Shown here piece after piece: positions 9,416-18,130 of a DNA stretch of 64,000 nt; positions within the stretch are counted from its first letter, which is position 1, and every line of letters begins with the position of its first letter. The notes under the pieces are model-generated. The model was given only the letters and a program-made list of their open reading frames with translations. It searched no databases and was not told where the DNA came from. The stretch comes from Thalassospira xiamenensis M-5 = DSM 17429. GTDB lineage: Bacteria; Pseudomonadota; Alphaproteobacteria; Rhodospirillales; Thalassospiraceae. Made by a program: the position numbers and the translations under genes. The DNA is taken from contig NZ_CP004388.1 in assembly GCF_000300235.2 (NCBI RefSeq), positions 2,275,501 through 2,339,500 of the forward strand, read 5' to 3'.

Positions 9416-10882
9416 TCACCACTTAGGCACGGCACGCCAAAGCTGCCCCAGCAGAACCGGCAGATGATGCGGAATATCCTCGGCAATCAGACCGGGACCA
9501 ATATCCCCCCCGGCACGCGCATGAAGCCACGCCCCCATGCAGGCAGCATCAAACATTTCCATCCCCTGTGCCATTAACCCGCCGATAATCCCGGCCAGGA
9601 CATCCCCCGATCCGGCTGTTGCCAGCCACGGCGCATCGATCGTGTTGATTGCCGCCCGGCCATCTGGGGCGGCAACAATCGTATCCGTCCCCTTGATCAG
9701 GACGGTCGCACCGCTTCGCTTGGCTGCGGCCCTTGCCCGGCTTAGCTTGTCGCCTTCGATATCAGGAAACAGACGGGCAAATTCGCCTTCATGCGGCGTT
9801 AACACCGTTGGCCCCTGAATGGCAAAAAACAGCGTGCTGGGCTGTTCGGCGAAACTGGTCAGCGCATCGGCATCCAGAACCGTGCACCGACAATAATGCA
9901 GCAACGTAATGATCCGGCTGCATGTTTCATCCCCAACGCCGAATCCCGGCCCGATCACCAACGCGTTGTGACGACAATCCTTTAACAGGTCATCAAGGGT
10001 CGCAATCGGTGCCGTCATGATGCCGGGGCTATCCGCGGCATAAACCGAAAGGCTTGCGGGTTCTGCCACAACTGTAAGCAACCCTGCCCCGGCACGGCGC
10101 GCCGCCCTTGCCACCAGTCGGCCTGCCCCGGTCATGGTAGCCCCGCCAATCACCAGCAAATGCCCCCGATGATATTTATGCCCATCCACACCGGGCCAGT
10201 TGATACCCGCCCGCCACACACCGGGCTCATTACATACAAGCATCGGACGGATATCGCGGATCGTCTGATCGGCGATACCGATGTCACGCACAATCACCTG
10301 ACCGCACAGAATGCGACCGGGCAAAAGATAGTGCCCCGGTTTCGGACGGCAGAATGTCACGGTGACGTTCGCCTTGACCGAAATACCGCGAACCTCGCCG
10401 GAATTGCCATCGACCCCGCTTGGCACATCTACCGCAACAACCGGCACGCCGGAATCGTTTACAGCCTGCACCAGACTGGCAAGATCACCCTCAATTGGCC
10501 GCGCAAGCCCCGCGCCAAACAGACAATCAACCACCAGATCGGCCCCGACCAGCAATGCAGGCGAAAGCCGCTCGACCGCCCCATCCCAGCGTCCCGCATT
10601 CAGGGCGGCATCCCCGGTCAGCTTTTCAACATCGCCAAGCAACCCCAACCGTACCGACCACCCCGCATTGCGTAAAAGGCGGGCAATGACAAAGCCATCG
10701 CCGCCATTGTTCCCCGGCCCGCATAACACCGTTGCGGCACGCGCAGTCCACCGCGACACGATTTCGGCAACAACAGACGCACCGGCATTTTCCATCAAGA
10801 CATCGCCAGATGTGCCAGCTTCAATGGTTCTGCGGTCGGCTTCGTACATCTGTTCAGTAGTGAGGACTTCGAACATTTTCAC
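9416..10882 (-). CDS. nnr: Bifunctional NAD(P)HX epimerase/dehydratase
   Basis: 488 residues in two fused domains. The N-terminal YjeF_N-type epimerase (to about residue 215) has the GPGNNGGDGFVIARLL motif, and the C-terminal ribokinase-like dehydratase has VIGPGFGVGDET, LKGTDTIVAAPDG and the nucleotide-binding TAGSGDVLAGIIGGL. It repairs hydrated NADH/NADPH: the epimerase interconverts R- and S-NADHX and the dehydratase restores the cofactor using ADP or ATP. The two-domain fusion is the normal bacterial arrangement. It stands alone, divergent from the D-amino-acid dehydrogenase with about 150 bp between. MK before MFEVLTTEQM leaves a second start two codons downstream. Confidence 0.95.
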   Translation of the reverse strand: MKMFEVLTTEQMYEADRRTIEAGTSGDVLMENAGASVVAEIVSRWTARAATVLCGPGNNGGDGFVIARLLRNAGWSVRLGLLGDVEKLTGDAALNAGRWDGAVERLSPALLVGADLVVDCLFGAGLARPIEGDLASLVQAVNDSGVPVVAVDVPSGVDGNSGEVRGISVKANVTVTFCRPKPGHYLLPGRILCGQVIVRDIGIADQTIRDIRPMLVCNEPGVWRAGINWPGVDGHKYHRGHLLVIGGATMTGAGRLVARAARRAGAGLLTVVAEPASLSVYAADSPGIMTAPIATLDDLLKDCRHNALVIGPGFGVGDETCSRIITLLHYCRCTVLDADALTSFAEQPSTLFFAIQGPTVLTPHEGEFARLFPDIEGDKLSRARAAAKRSGATVLIKGTDTIVAAPDGRAAINTIDAPWLATAGSGDVLAGIIGGLMAQGMEMFDAACMGAWLHARAGGDIGPGLIAEDIPHHLPVLLGQLWRAVPKW

Positions 10883-11035
10883 CTGTCAAATTCGGTACAT
10901 TGGCGTGCTTGCCGGATCATCCGGAAAACGAACAGACACCGGTAGCTATTTGTTTTCCCGATCAGTATATTGCAAACGCAATCGCGAGTCAGAGACTAAC
11001 GCGTACTTAACGATCCGTAACGAGGCTTTTCCGGT

Positions 11036-12286
11036 ATGCATGTTGTCGTGATGGGCGCTGGCGTCATTGGGACGACGGCGGCCTGGTATCTTTTGGAAAA
11101 CGGCCATCAGGTTACGGTCATTGACCGACAGCACGCCGCAGGTCAGGAAACCAGCTTTGCCAATGGCGGCCAGATTTCCGCCTGCCATGCCACACCGTGG
11201 GCAAATGAACATACCCCCGCACAGATACTGAAATGGCTTGGCCGCGAAGAAGCGCCGCTGTTGTTCCGGATGCGCTGGGATCCGCAACTGTTTTCATGGG
11301 GCCTCCGGTTCCTGCGCAACTGCACCGATAAACGGGCACGCGTGAACCTTGAAAAGGCACTGCGCGTTGCGACATACAGCCGCGCCTGCCTAAAAGACCT
11401 GCGCAGCAGCCTTGGGCTTGAATATGACCATCTCGAACAGGGTATTCTTCACGTCTGTCGAAACGAAGACGAACTGGCAACGGTCGAAAAGGCAACCCGC
11501 CAGATGCAGGAATTTGGCCTGAACCGTCGCATGGTCAGTGCCACCGAATGCCTTGAAATCGAACCAGCCTTGCGCGACAGCAATGCCAAAATCATCGGCG
11601 GCAGCTTTACCCCCGACGATGAAAGCGGGGATGCGCGAAAATTTACCGAACTTCTGGCAGACCGCTGCCGTGCACGCGGTGCCATCTTCAGGCTCGACAC
11701 CACCATCACCGGACTTAAACAGGATCAGGGCCGCATTGCCGCCGTCAGCACCGATCAGGGCGATATTTCCGGTGATCGTTATCTGATGTGTCTGGGCAGT
11801 TACAGCCCGCTTCTGTTAAAGCCGCTTGGCATCCATTTGCCGGTTTACCCGTGCAAGGGATATTCGATCAGCATCGATACCACTGGCCATAACGGCGCCC
11901 CCCGGGTGGCCCTGATTGATGACAGTGTGAAGATGGTCTATTCGCGGCTTGGAAACCGGCTCCGCGTCGCGGGAACGGCGGAACTGGACGGCTATAATCT
12001 TAGAATGTCGGAACGACGCCAAAAAATGATTGCCGACAAGGCATTCGAATTGTTTCCAAATTCCGGTGATCGTTCAACAATCGAGTTCTGGTCGGGACTT
12101 CGTCCTGTAACACCTGATTCTGCCCCTGTTATTAGTGATACCAAATATGATAATCTGTATCTTAATACGGGGCACGGGACTTTGGGGTGGACGATGAGTT
12201 GTGGTTCTGGAAAGGCTGTTGCCGATCTCATTGACGGACGCAAACCCGATATCTCGCTTCTTGGACTGGGTATCGACCGTTTTTAA
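11036..12286 (+). CDS. dadA: D-amino acid dehydrogenase
   Basis: 416 residues of the DadA/glycine oxidase flavoprotein family. It opens with a dinucleotide-binding GAGVIGTTAAWYLLENGH motif and carries the family landmarks ETSFANGGQISACHATPWAN and, near the end, SGLRPVTPDSAPVIS and NTGHGTLGWTMSCGSGKAVADLI. Members are peripheral membrane FAD enzymes that oxidise D-amino acids to 2-oxo acids and pass electrons to the respiratory chain. A GAGG motif precedes the ATG. No alanine racemase gene is adjacent, so the in vivo substrate (D-alanine or other) is not fixed by context. Confidence 0.9.
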   Translation: MHVVVMGAGVIGTTAAWYLLENGHQVTVIDRQHAAGQETSFANGGQISACHATPWANEHTPAQILKWLGREEAPLLFRMRWDPQLFSWGLRFLRNCTDKRARVNLEKALRVATYSRACLKDLRSSLGLEYDHLEQGILHVCRNEDELATVEKATRQMQEFGLNRRMVSATECLEIEPALRDSNAKIIGGSFTPDDESGDARKFTELLADRCRARGAIFRLDTTITGLKQDQGRIAAVSTDQGDISGDRYLMCLGSYSPLLLKPLGIHLPVYPCKGYSISIDTTGHNGAPRVALIDDSVKMVYSRLGNRLRVAGTAELDGYNLRMSERRQKMIADKAFELFPNSGDRSTIEFWSGLRPVTPDSAPVISDTKYDNLYLNTGHGTLGWTMSCGSGKAVADLIDGRKPDISLLGLGIDRF

Positions 12287-12325
12287 ACGATTGATTGCTG
12301 GATAACGATGGGACCAGGGGCCGAC

Positions 12326-13438
12326 ATGACCACAGACTCCCCGATTGACGCGGAAACCGCGCCATTGGCAGATCAAGTTGTTCTGAACGCACTGCCCTAT
12401 GCCGCCGTCATCTGCGAGCGTAGCGGCAAGGTTTTGCAGTGCAATGACGCCATGGCGAACCTGATCGGTGTTGCCCGCGACCGAATGATAGGGCGCAAGG
12501 CGGGCTTTCTGTCTGCCGGACTTCTCAATGACATTGATGATGTCTTTGCATCCGGTAGGACATGGCGCGGCGATATCGTGCTGGTCAATGCCAGCGATGA
12601 AAGCCACATGTGCGATCTGTCCATCGCCCCGCTGGAATATTTCCGCGAAAACGAAACACGCACAGCTGTCCTGATGACGCTGCTTGAAAATGACAGGCAG
12701 CAACAGGCCGAGCGCACCTTGATGGAACAGAATCGCGAACGCTCGGACGCCAATGCATCAAAATCCGACTTCATTGCCAATATGGGGCATGAACTGCGCA
12801 CCCCGCTTAATGCGATTATCGGCAATTCCGAATTGATCGCCGAAGGCGTGCTGGGCGATATTTCCGACAGCTATCGTGACTGCGCGCGCGACGTGTACGA
12901 GGCCGGAACGCATCTGCTTGAACTCGTGAACAATGTTCTTGATGTCTCGAAGCTTTCAAATGGCTCGATGGCTTTGCAACTGGCAGAAGACGATATTGTT
13001 TCTGTAACGCAGGAAGCAACAAAACTAGTCAGCGACGACATCAAAAAACGGCATCACAAACTGATCCTGAATTTGCCGCAAAAACCATTGATGATGCCAT
13101 GTGATCGCCTGAAACTGAAGCAAATCCTGATAAACATCCTCAGCAACGCCGCCAAGTTCACCCCCGACAAGGGAGAGATTTCCGTAACATTGACGGTCTT
13201 GGACGACGAAATCTGTTTTGCCATTCAGGATAATGGTGTCGGCATGAGTCCGAACGACATTCCACGTGCGCTTGCTCGATTCTCCCAATTGCACCCATCT
13301 GGGGTCAAGGAAAGTGCCGGAACGGGACTTGGTTTGCCGCTGACCAAGCTTTTGGTTGAATTGCACGGTGGACGACTAAGCATCGAAAGCGACCTTGGCA
13401 AGGGCACAACAGTAAGAATCACCCTGCCCCGCGTTTAG
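12326..13438 (+). CDS. PAS-domain sensor histidine kinase, orphan
   Basis: 370 residues from the ATG at 12326, preferred over the ATG at 12308 because AGGGG lies six bases upstream. A PAS-like region spans roughly residues 18-120, followed by a short coiled segment. The HisKA domain has phospho-acceptor His155 in FIANMGHELRTPLNAIIG, and the HATPase domain has the N box LINILSNAAKFT, the G1 box IQDNGVGMS and the G2 box GTGLGLPLTKLL. No transmembrane segment is evident, so it is probably cytosolic and senses an internal cue. No response regulator is adjacent. It starts 39 bp after dadA and may be cotranscribed with it; the signal is unknown. Confidence 0.88.
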   Translation: MTTDSPIDAETAPLADQVVLNALPYAAVICERSGKVLQCNDAMANLIGVARDRMIGRKAGFLSAGLLNDIDDVFASGRTWRGDIVLVNASDESHMCDLSIAPLEYFRENETRTAVLMTLLENDRQQQAERTLMEQNRERSDANASKSDFIANMGHELRTPLNAIIGNSELIAEGVLGDISDSYRDCARDVYEAGTHLLELVNNVLDVSKLSNGSMALQLAEDDIVSVTQEATKLVSDDIKKRHHKLILNLPQKPLMMPCDRLKLKQILINILSNAAKFTPDKGEISVTLTVLDDEICFAIQDNGVGMSPNDIPRALARFSQLHPSGVKESAGTGLGLPLTKLLVELHGGRLSIESDLGKGTTVRITLPRV

Positions 13439-13456
13439 GTTTTATGTCGTAAAAAC

Positions 13457-13490
13457 ATGAAGGCCCGGCAGAACATTGCCAGGCCTTGTG
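13457..13490. terminator. Convergent terminator between kinase and cytochrome genes
   Basis: AAGGCCcGGCA and TGCCaGGCCTT form an imperfect stem between two convergent genes. T-rich sequence follows on the plus side; on the minus side the downstream tract also contains a T run (from the A run at 13451-13455). Confidence 0.55.
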
Positions 13491-13492
13491 CT

Positions 13493-13975
13493 TTATTGGT
13501 CGGCCGACTTGTTCATCTGATCGTGACGCATCCGGATTTCTTTGGGCCAGCGGCTTTTGATATAGGACAGGGATGCTATGATTTCCTCATCCGTCAGAAC
13601 TTTTTCAAAGCCGGGCATCGCAGACTGATAACCATCACCGATCATTTTCGCCGGACCATATTTGGTCAATGCAAACAGCAAATCATCCGGGTGATGCCAG
13701 GTATGGCCGGTTTCATCATGGGGAGGTGCAGGCAGCAAACCATCGTCGCGTCGTTCGCGCCAGTTTGCTTCCCCTTTAAAATCACGACCGTGGCAGGACG
13801 CACAATTGGCGTCATAGATTTTCTTGCCCATTGCAACCAGTTGCAAATTATCGGGTTGCAAGCGAACCTGCGCCGCATCTTTTTCAGGGTAGGCACCTGA
13901 AACGACAACAGCAATCACCAGGATTGCGGACACGGCCACAGCTCCGCCGAGGGCAAAAATCGTTTTCTTCTTCAA
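13493..13975 (-). CDS. Membrane-anchored c-type cytochrome in the copper operon
   Basis: 160 residues from a TTG at 13975. The longer frame starting at 14068 would overlap the upstream regulator by 62 bp, while GAAGGAAG lies seven bases before the TTG. A basic start (LKKK) and one hydrophobic segment (about residues 4-27) form an uncleaved anchor or signal. The soluble part carries one haem motif, CASCHG (Cys58, Cys61, His62), and a likely distal ligand Met120 in SAMPGF. It should face the periplasm and carry one electron per haem. It is the third gene after copA and the CueR-type regulator, implying copper-linked expression; whether it acts in copper handling or respiration is not evident. 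Confidence 0.85.
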   Translation of the reverse strand: MKKKTIFALGGAVAVSAILVIAVVVSGAYPEKDAAQVRLQPDNLQLVAMGKKIYDANCASCHGRDFKGEANWRERRDDGLLPAPPHDETGHTWHHPDDLLFALTKYGPAKMIGDGYQSAMPGFEKVLTDEEIIASLSYIKSRWPKEIRMRHDQMNKSADQ

Positions 13976-14006
13976 CGAATGTCTTCCTTCTTCAGATTTA
14001 AGCAGG

Positions 14007-14390
14007 CTATCCCGCGAGATCGTTGATGATAGGACAATGAGGACGATGATCGCCTTGGCATTCGTCAACCAGATGCGACAAGGTCTTTTGCAGACTTTGC
14101 AGTTCTGCGATCTTGCGTTCGATTTCGATCAGATGTGTTTTGGCAATCTGCTTCACATCTGCCGAAGCACGGTTGCGATCCTCGTAGAGCGACAGTAACA
14201 CCCGGCAATCCTCTACCGAAAAGCCAAGCCCCCGGGAACGCTGCAAAAAGCGCAATTTGTGCAAGTCATCGTCGCTGTAGTCCCGGTAGCCGTTTTCAAG
14301 CCGACCGGGCTTTACCAGTCCGATATCCTCGTAATAACGGATGGTTTTCGCCGGAAGACCGCTATCGCGGGATGCATCGGAAATATTCAT
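14007..14390 (-). CDS. cueR: CueR/HmrR-type copper-responsive MerR regulator
   Basis: 127 residues from the ATG at 14390, which overlaps the copA stop as ATGA; an upstream ATG inside copA is unlikely. The N-terminal winged helix-turn-helix reads NISDASRDSGLPAKTIRYYEDIGL, followed by the dimerisation helix. The metal loop has Cys111 and Cys119 separated by seven residues (CQGDHRPHC), matching the Cu(I)-binding Cys112/Cys120 arrangement of CueR. Such proteins sense monovalent copper (or Ag, Au) and activate promoters with long spacers; a 19-bp-spacer promoter lies before copA. It lies inside the operon it probably controls. Confidence 0.92.
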   Translation of the reverse strand: MNISDASRDSGLPAKTIRYYEDIGLVKPGRLENGYRDYSDDDLHKLRFLQRSRGLGFSVEDCRVLLSLYEDRNRASADVKQIAKTHLIEIERKIAELQSLQKTLSHLVDECQGDHRPHCPIINDLAG

Positions 14391-16873
14391 GGTTTTTCTC
14401 CGCGGACTTTCCAACCGCGCAGCAACAGCGAGTTGCTGACGACCGAAACCGAACTCAACGCCATCGCAGCCCCCGCAATCGCGGGGCTCAGGATACCGAA
14501 CGCCGCCAACGGCACGCCGATCACGTTATAACCAAACGCCCAGAACAGGTTTTGGGCGATCTTGCGCCGTGTTGCGATCGACACATCAATTGCCCCCTCG
14601 ACAAGTGCCGGGTCAGACCGCATCAGGGTAATGCCCGCCGTCTCCATGGCCACATCGGTACCGCCCCCCATCGCAATACCGACATCCGCCGCCGCCAGGG
14701 CTGGCGCATCATTGATACCATCGCCGACCATGGCAACATGACGGCCAGCCTTGCGCAGTTTTTCGACCTCGCGCGCCTTGTCCTGCGGACGGATACGACC
14801 GCGGCCTTCTTCAAGACCAAGCTGCTCTGCAACATAGGAAGCAACATCTTCACCGTCTCCAGACAACATGATGCTGTTGATCCCACGCGCTTTCAGATCG
14901 GCTATCGCCTGCTTTGCCGACGCACGAATCCGATCTTCCAGCGTGATGAACCCGGCGAACCTGCCGTCAATCGCAACCAGAATGACGGTCTGGCCGCGCC
15001 CTTCGTAATCGGCAATCTGGCTGCCAAGATCACCATCTGGCAATCCAATACCAAGATCGGCAAGCATTGCCTCATTGCCTATAACGACATTGTGGTCTTC
15101 AACCTTTGCCTGAACACCGGCACCGGTTTTGCTGCTAAAATCAGTGATGTCAGGAATTTTAATTTCCTGTTTGCGTGCGGCATTGACGATTGCACGCGCC
15201 AGCGGATGTTCGCTTGCGGCCTGCACGGCGGCAACCATACGCAGCAGTTCGGCTTCATCTGTGCCCTCTGCGGGTTTGATGTCTCGAACTGTTGGCTTGC
15301 CTTCGGTCAGGGTACCGGTTTTATCAAAAATGACGGTATCAACATTGTGTGCCTGTTCCAGCGCATCGAAGTTCCGGATCAGGATACCGCTTTTCGCCGC
15401 GGCCCCCGTGCCCGCCACCAGTGCGGTTGGTGTCGCAAGCCCCAATGCACAGGGGCAGGCAATAACAAGAACCGAAACAGCGGCCACAATCGATGCTTCC
15501 ATCGTGGCACCGAATAAAAGCCATCCGCCAAAGGTAACCATGGCAATCAAGACGACCACGGGCACAAAAATCCCGGAAACTTTATCGACCAGTTTCTGAA
15601 CCGGTGCCTTTCCGGTCTGGGCATGTTCAACCAGCCGAATGATCCGCGACAGTGTTGTATCTTCGCCGATTGCGGTGACTTCGACATCAAGCCGCCCGGT
15701 ACCATTGACAGCACCACCAACGACCATATCCCCTGCCACACGCGCGATCGGGCGTGTTTCTCCGGTGATCAGGCTTTCATCAAGCTCACTTTCACCTGCT
15801 GAAACCTTGCCATCAACGGGAACACGTTCACCTGGCAAAACCCTGACGGTGTCACCGATAACAAGCTGGGCGATATCGATTTCAATTTCGCCTTTGGTTT
15901 CGTCAAGTTTACGCGCACGGCGCGGACGTAGCGCCATCAGTTCACGAATAGCCGCCGACGCACCGCGTTTGGCGCGTTCTTCCATGATTTTACCGGCAAG
16001 GATCAGGGTGATGATCGCGGCGGATGCCTCGAAATAAAGATGCGTCTGCCCGTCATGACCAGCCACAATCATGTTATAAAGGCTCAGGAAATAGGCGGCC
16101 GACGTGCCAAGTGCGACCAGCACGTCCATATTGGCACTGGCGTTACGCAACGCCATCCAGGCGCCGCGATAGAACCGCCAACCGATCAGGAACTGCACCG
16201 GGGTCGCCAGCGCCAGTTCTACCCACGGGCTCAAATGAAAATCGACCCCCAGATACATCCAGATCATCTGGGCCACCAGCGGCGCGGTCAGGACAATAGA
16301 AGCCGCCAGCCACCAAAACGACTTGTCGGGATTCTTTTGGTCTGCGGGATCCTGCCCGTTTTCCTGACCCGATTTGCCTCGTGAAACAGCGTGATAACCG
16401 GCCTTTTCAACAGCCGCGATGACATCGGCGTCACCAACCTGTCCCGGTAAGGTATGAATATCGGCCCGCTCCAGTGCGAAATTGACACTGGCTTCCGTAA
16501 CCCCGGGCAGTTTGCTCAATGCCTTTTCGACGCGAAGCGCGCAATTGGCGCAGGTCATGCCATCAATATCAAAAGACCGGCTTTCATCGGCAACAGAATA
16601 GCCCGCAGAACGGATGGTATCGGCCAGTTTGCTAACTGATGTCTGATCACGATCAAAGGTGACATGGGCAGAATTCAGCGCAAGGTTCACCTCGGACGAT
16701 ACACCGGGCAGCTTGCCCAATGCCTTTTCAATCCGACCGGCACAGGATGAACAAGTCATCCCGCCGATTTGCAGGGTCACTTCGCCACGCGCCCCTTCGT
16801 CCGTCGGTTTTTTCAAACCGGGGGCACCATTGCCACGAATTTCAGGGATGTCGGGTTCTGATCGCCTGTCCAT
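14387..16873 (-). CDS. copA: Copper-exporting P1B-type ATPase
   Basis: 828 residues. Two N-terminal heavy-metal-binding domains carry GMTCSSC (Cys41, Cys44) and GMTCANC (Cys108, Cys111). Then come the membrane helices with the transport motif CPC (residues 473-475 in VIACPCALG), the phosphorylated Asp517 in DKTGTLTEG, the ATP-binding domain with a SEHPLA motif, and the hinge GDGINDAPAL. CPC with two CxxC domains is the pattern of Cu(I) (or Ag) exporters in the inner membrane. It is the first gene of copA-cueR-cytochrome c, transcribed from the MerR-type promoter at 16913-16943. Confidence 0.96.
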   Translation of the reverse strand: MDRRSEPDIPEIRGNGAPGLKKPTDEGARGEVTLQIGGMTCSSCAGRIEKALGKLPGVSSEVNLALNSAHVTFDRDQTSVSKLADTIRSAGYSVADESRSFDIDGMTCANCALRVEKALSKLPGVTEASVNFALERADIHTLPGQVGDADVIAAVEKAGYHAVSRGKSGQENGQDPADQKNPDKSFWWLAASIVLTAPLVAQMIWMYLGVDFHLSPWVELALATPVQFLIGWRFYRGAWMALRNASANMDVLVALGTSAAYFLSLYNMIVAGHDGQTHLYFEASAAIITLILAGKIMEERAKRGASAAIRELMALRPRRARKLDETKGEIEIDIAQLVIGDTVRVLPGERVPVDGKVSAGESELDESLITGETRPIARVAGDMVVGGAVNGTGRLDVEVTAIGEDTTLSRIIRLVEHAQTGKAPVQKLVDKVSGIFVPVVVLIAMVTFGGWLLFGATMEASIVAAVSVLVIACPCALGLATPTALVAGTGAAAKSGILIRNFDALEQAHNVDTVIFDKTGTLTEGKPTVRDIKPAEGTDEAELLRMVAAVQAASEHPLARAIVNAARKQEIKIPDITDFSSKTGAGVQAKVEDHNVVIGNEAMLADLGIGLPDGDLGSQIADYEGRGQTVILVAIDGRFAGFITLEDRIRASAKQAIADLKARGINSIMLSGDGEDVASYVAEQLGLEEGRGRIRPQDKAREVEKLRKAGRHVAMVGDGINDAPALAAADVGIAMGGGTDVAMETAGITLMRSDPALVEGAIDVSIATRRKIAQNLFWAFGYNVIGVPLAAFGILSPAIAGAAMALSSVSVVSNSLLLRGWKVRGEKP

Positions 16874-16912
16874 TTAGGTCACCATTCCATGATCAATAAC
16901 TTGATATGGGTG

Positions 16913-16943
16913 ACCATAGAGGTTCCAGCAACTGGAAGGTCAA
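16913..16943 (-). promoter_or_regulatory. CueR-type promoter/operator of copA
   Basis: On the minus strand TTGACC (-35, 16943-16938) and TATGGT (-10, 16918-16913) are separated by exactly 19 bp. The spacer holds the interrupted dyad CCTTCCAGTTGCTGGAACC, centred between the two boxes. The over-long spacer plus dyad is the hallmark of MerR-family activated promoters and matches the sequence style of CueR/HmrR sites. It lies about 40 bp before the copA ATG. Confidence 0.9.
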
Positions 16944-17004
16944 GCATAAAACGGGCGGATTGATTTTGCGTTATCAATTCACCCGCAAATATCTGATAAA
17001 AATA

Positions 17005-17035
17005 AAAAAACCCCGGACAATACCGGGGTTTTCAA
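17005..17035 (-). terminator. Terminator after the bacterioferritin genes
   Basis: An 8-bp or longer stem (AACCCCGG / CCGGGGTT) with a 6-base loop. On the minus strand it is followed by a run of seven T. Confidence 0.85.
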
Positions 17036-17051
17036 ATGACATTTGGCAACC

Positions 17052-17543
17052 TTAACCGTGCGGGTTCGGCTCGCCAACAGCGCGGAACTGGATATAGTTC
17101 GGCAAGCCCATCATATCGATCAGACGGATCTGCTGTTCAAGCCAATATGCATGATCCTCTTCGCTGTCATCCAGCAGCGTGGTCAGCATATTGCGCGTCT
17201 GATAATCTTCTTCCTTCTCGGCAAGTTTAATCGCCTTTTTCAGAAGATCGATCACATGATATTCGTGTTCGAGATCGTTTTTCATCATCTCAGGCACGGT
17301 TTTGCCGATCTTGATCGGACTGCGCGACGCGGTATCGGGCACACCTTCAAGGAACAGAATACGTTCGATCAGGCGTTTTGCATGTTCGAGTTCTTCGTCC
17401 TTTTCATGATGCATACGAGCATAAAGTGCATGCAAACCCCAATCGAGATACATCTCGGCATGGGTGTTGTACTGGTCGGCGGCGGACAATTCAGCCGTAA
17501 GCTGCTTGTTCAGCGCGTCGATAACCTTCTTGTTACCCTTCAT
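17052..17543 (-). CDS. bfr: Bacterioferritin subunit with intact ferroxidase site but no haem Met
   Basis: 163 residues from the ATG at 17543, after AGGAGC; the longer frame to 17627 overlaps the upstream gene and lacks homology. It begins MKGNKKVIDALN, as bacterioferritins do. Aligned by eye to E. coli Bfr, the di-iron ligands Glu18, Glu51, His54, Glu94, Glu127 and His130 are all kept, but haem ligand Met52 is leucine (EELEHAK). It should oxidise Fe(II) and store iron in a 24-mer shell, but not ligate haem by itself. The neighbouring gene, 20 bp upstream, has the opposite pattern, so the two probably co-assemble. The C-terminus ends in a short AVGEPNPHG tail. Confidence 0.93.
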   Translation of the reverse strand: MKGNKKVIDALNKQLTAELSAADQYNTHAEMYLDWGLHALYARMHHEKDEELEHAKRLIERILFLEGVPDTASRSPIKIGKTVPEMMKNDLEHEYHVIDLLKKAIKLAEKEEDYQTRNMLTTLLDDSEEDHAYWLEQQIRLIDMMGLPNYIQFRAVGEPNPHG

Positions 17544-17563
17544 GGCGTAAAGCTCCTGAATTG

Positions 17564-18040
17564 TTAGTCGCCGTCGCCAGAACGGCTTTGAATATAATTC
17601 TGCATACCGACATTTTCGATCTGCCACTGCTCCGTTTCCAGCCAGTCGACATGTTCTTCCTGATCTTCAAGGAATTTGACCAGCAGATCGCGGGTTACAA
17701 AGTCTGCGGCCTTTTCGCAGGCGCTAATCGCCTCGCGCAGAAGCGGCAGGCTTGCCAACTCGAACTTCATGTCGCAGGAAACGATTTCCTCGACATTCTC
17801 GCCGATCATAAGCTTGTTCAAATTCTGAAGATTGGGCAGACCTTCAAGGAACAGAATGCGCTCGATGGTGTCATCGGCACGTTTCATTTCCTTGATCGAA
17901 AGTTTGTATTCGTACTCGCCCATTTCTTCCACGCCCCAGTCGCGGAGCATACGGGCATGCAGGAAATACTGGTTAATCGCCGTTAACTGGTTGGTAAGCA
18001 CGCGATTAAGATAACTGATGATCTTGGGATCACCCTTCAT
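17564..18040 (-). CDS. bfr: Bacterioferritin subunit with haem Met52 but degenerate ferroxidase site
   Basis: 158 residues from the ATG at 18040 (MKGDPKIISYLN, the standard Bfr opening); ten extra residues upstream are disregarded. Met52 in SIKEMKRAD is in the haem-ligand position. By comparison with E. coli Bfr, Glu18 is Gln, His54 is Arg and Glu127 is Gln, while Glu51 and Glu94 remain, so the di-iron site is probably inactive. This is the first gene of a two-gene operon with the ferroxidase-type subunit. Mixed-subunit bacterioferritins of this kind are known from Magnetospirillum and Neisseria. A Fur-like dyad lies upstream. Confidence 0.93.
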   Translation of the reverse strand: MKGDPKIISYLNRVLTNQLTAINQYFLHARMLRDWGVEEMGEYEYKLSIKEMKRADDTIERILFLEGLPNLQNLNKLMIGENVEEIVSCDMKFELASLPLLREAISACEKAADFVTRDLLVKFLEDQEEHVDWLETEQWQIENVGMQNYIQSRSGDGD

Positions 18041-18115
18041 GGTGGCACTCCTGATGATTGGGCTGTCCAAATAGTGGGATCGACCATTCCCCTTTTCAAG
18101 GGAAAACCGCGCCTT

Positions 18116-18130
18116 TGATTACCATTATCA
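18116..18130 (-). promoter_or_regulatory. Possible Fur/Mur-type box upstream of the bacterioferritin operon
   Basis: TGATTACCATTATCA resembles the 7-1-7 core TGATAAT-n-ATTATCA with two mismatches in one half. It lies about 80 bp before the bfr start, in an AT-rich part of the bfr/photolyase intergenic region. This is a resemblance by eye only. Confidence 0.4.

Noticed and set aside
13976-14068. Longer N-terminus for the cytochrome c
   Set aside because: Would overlap cueR by 62 bp; a TTG with GAAGGAAG upstream gives a normal membrane anchor.
14135-15517. 460-codon open frame on the plus strand
   Set aside because: Antisense to copA and cueR, no motifs.
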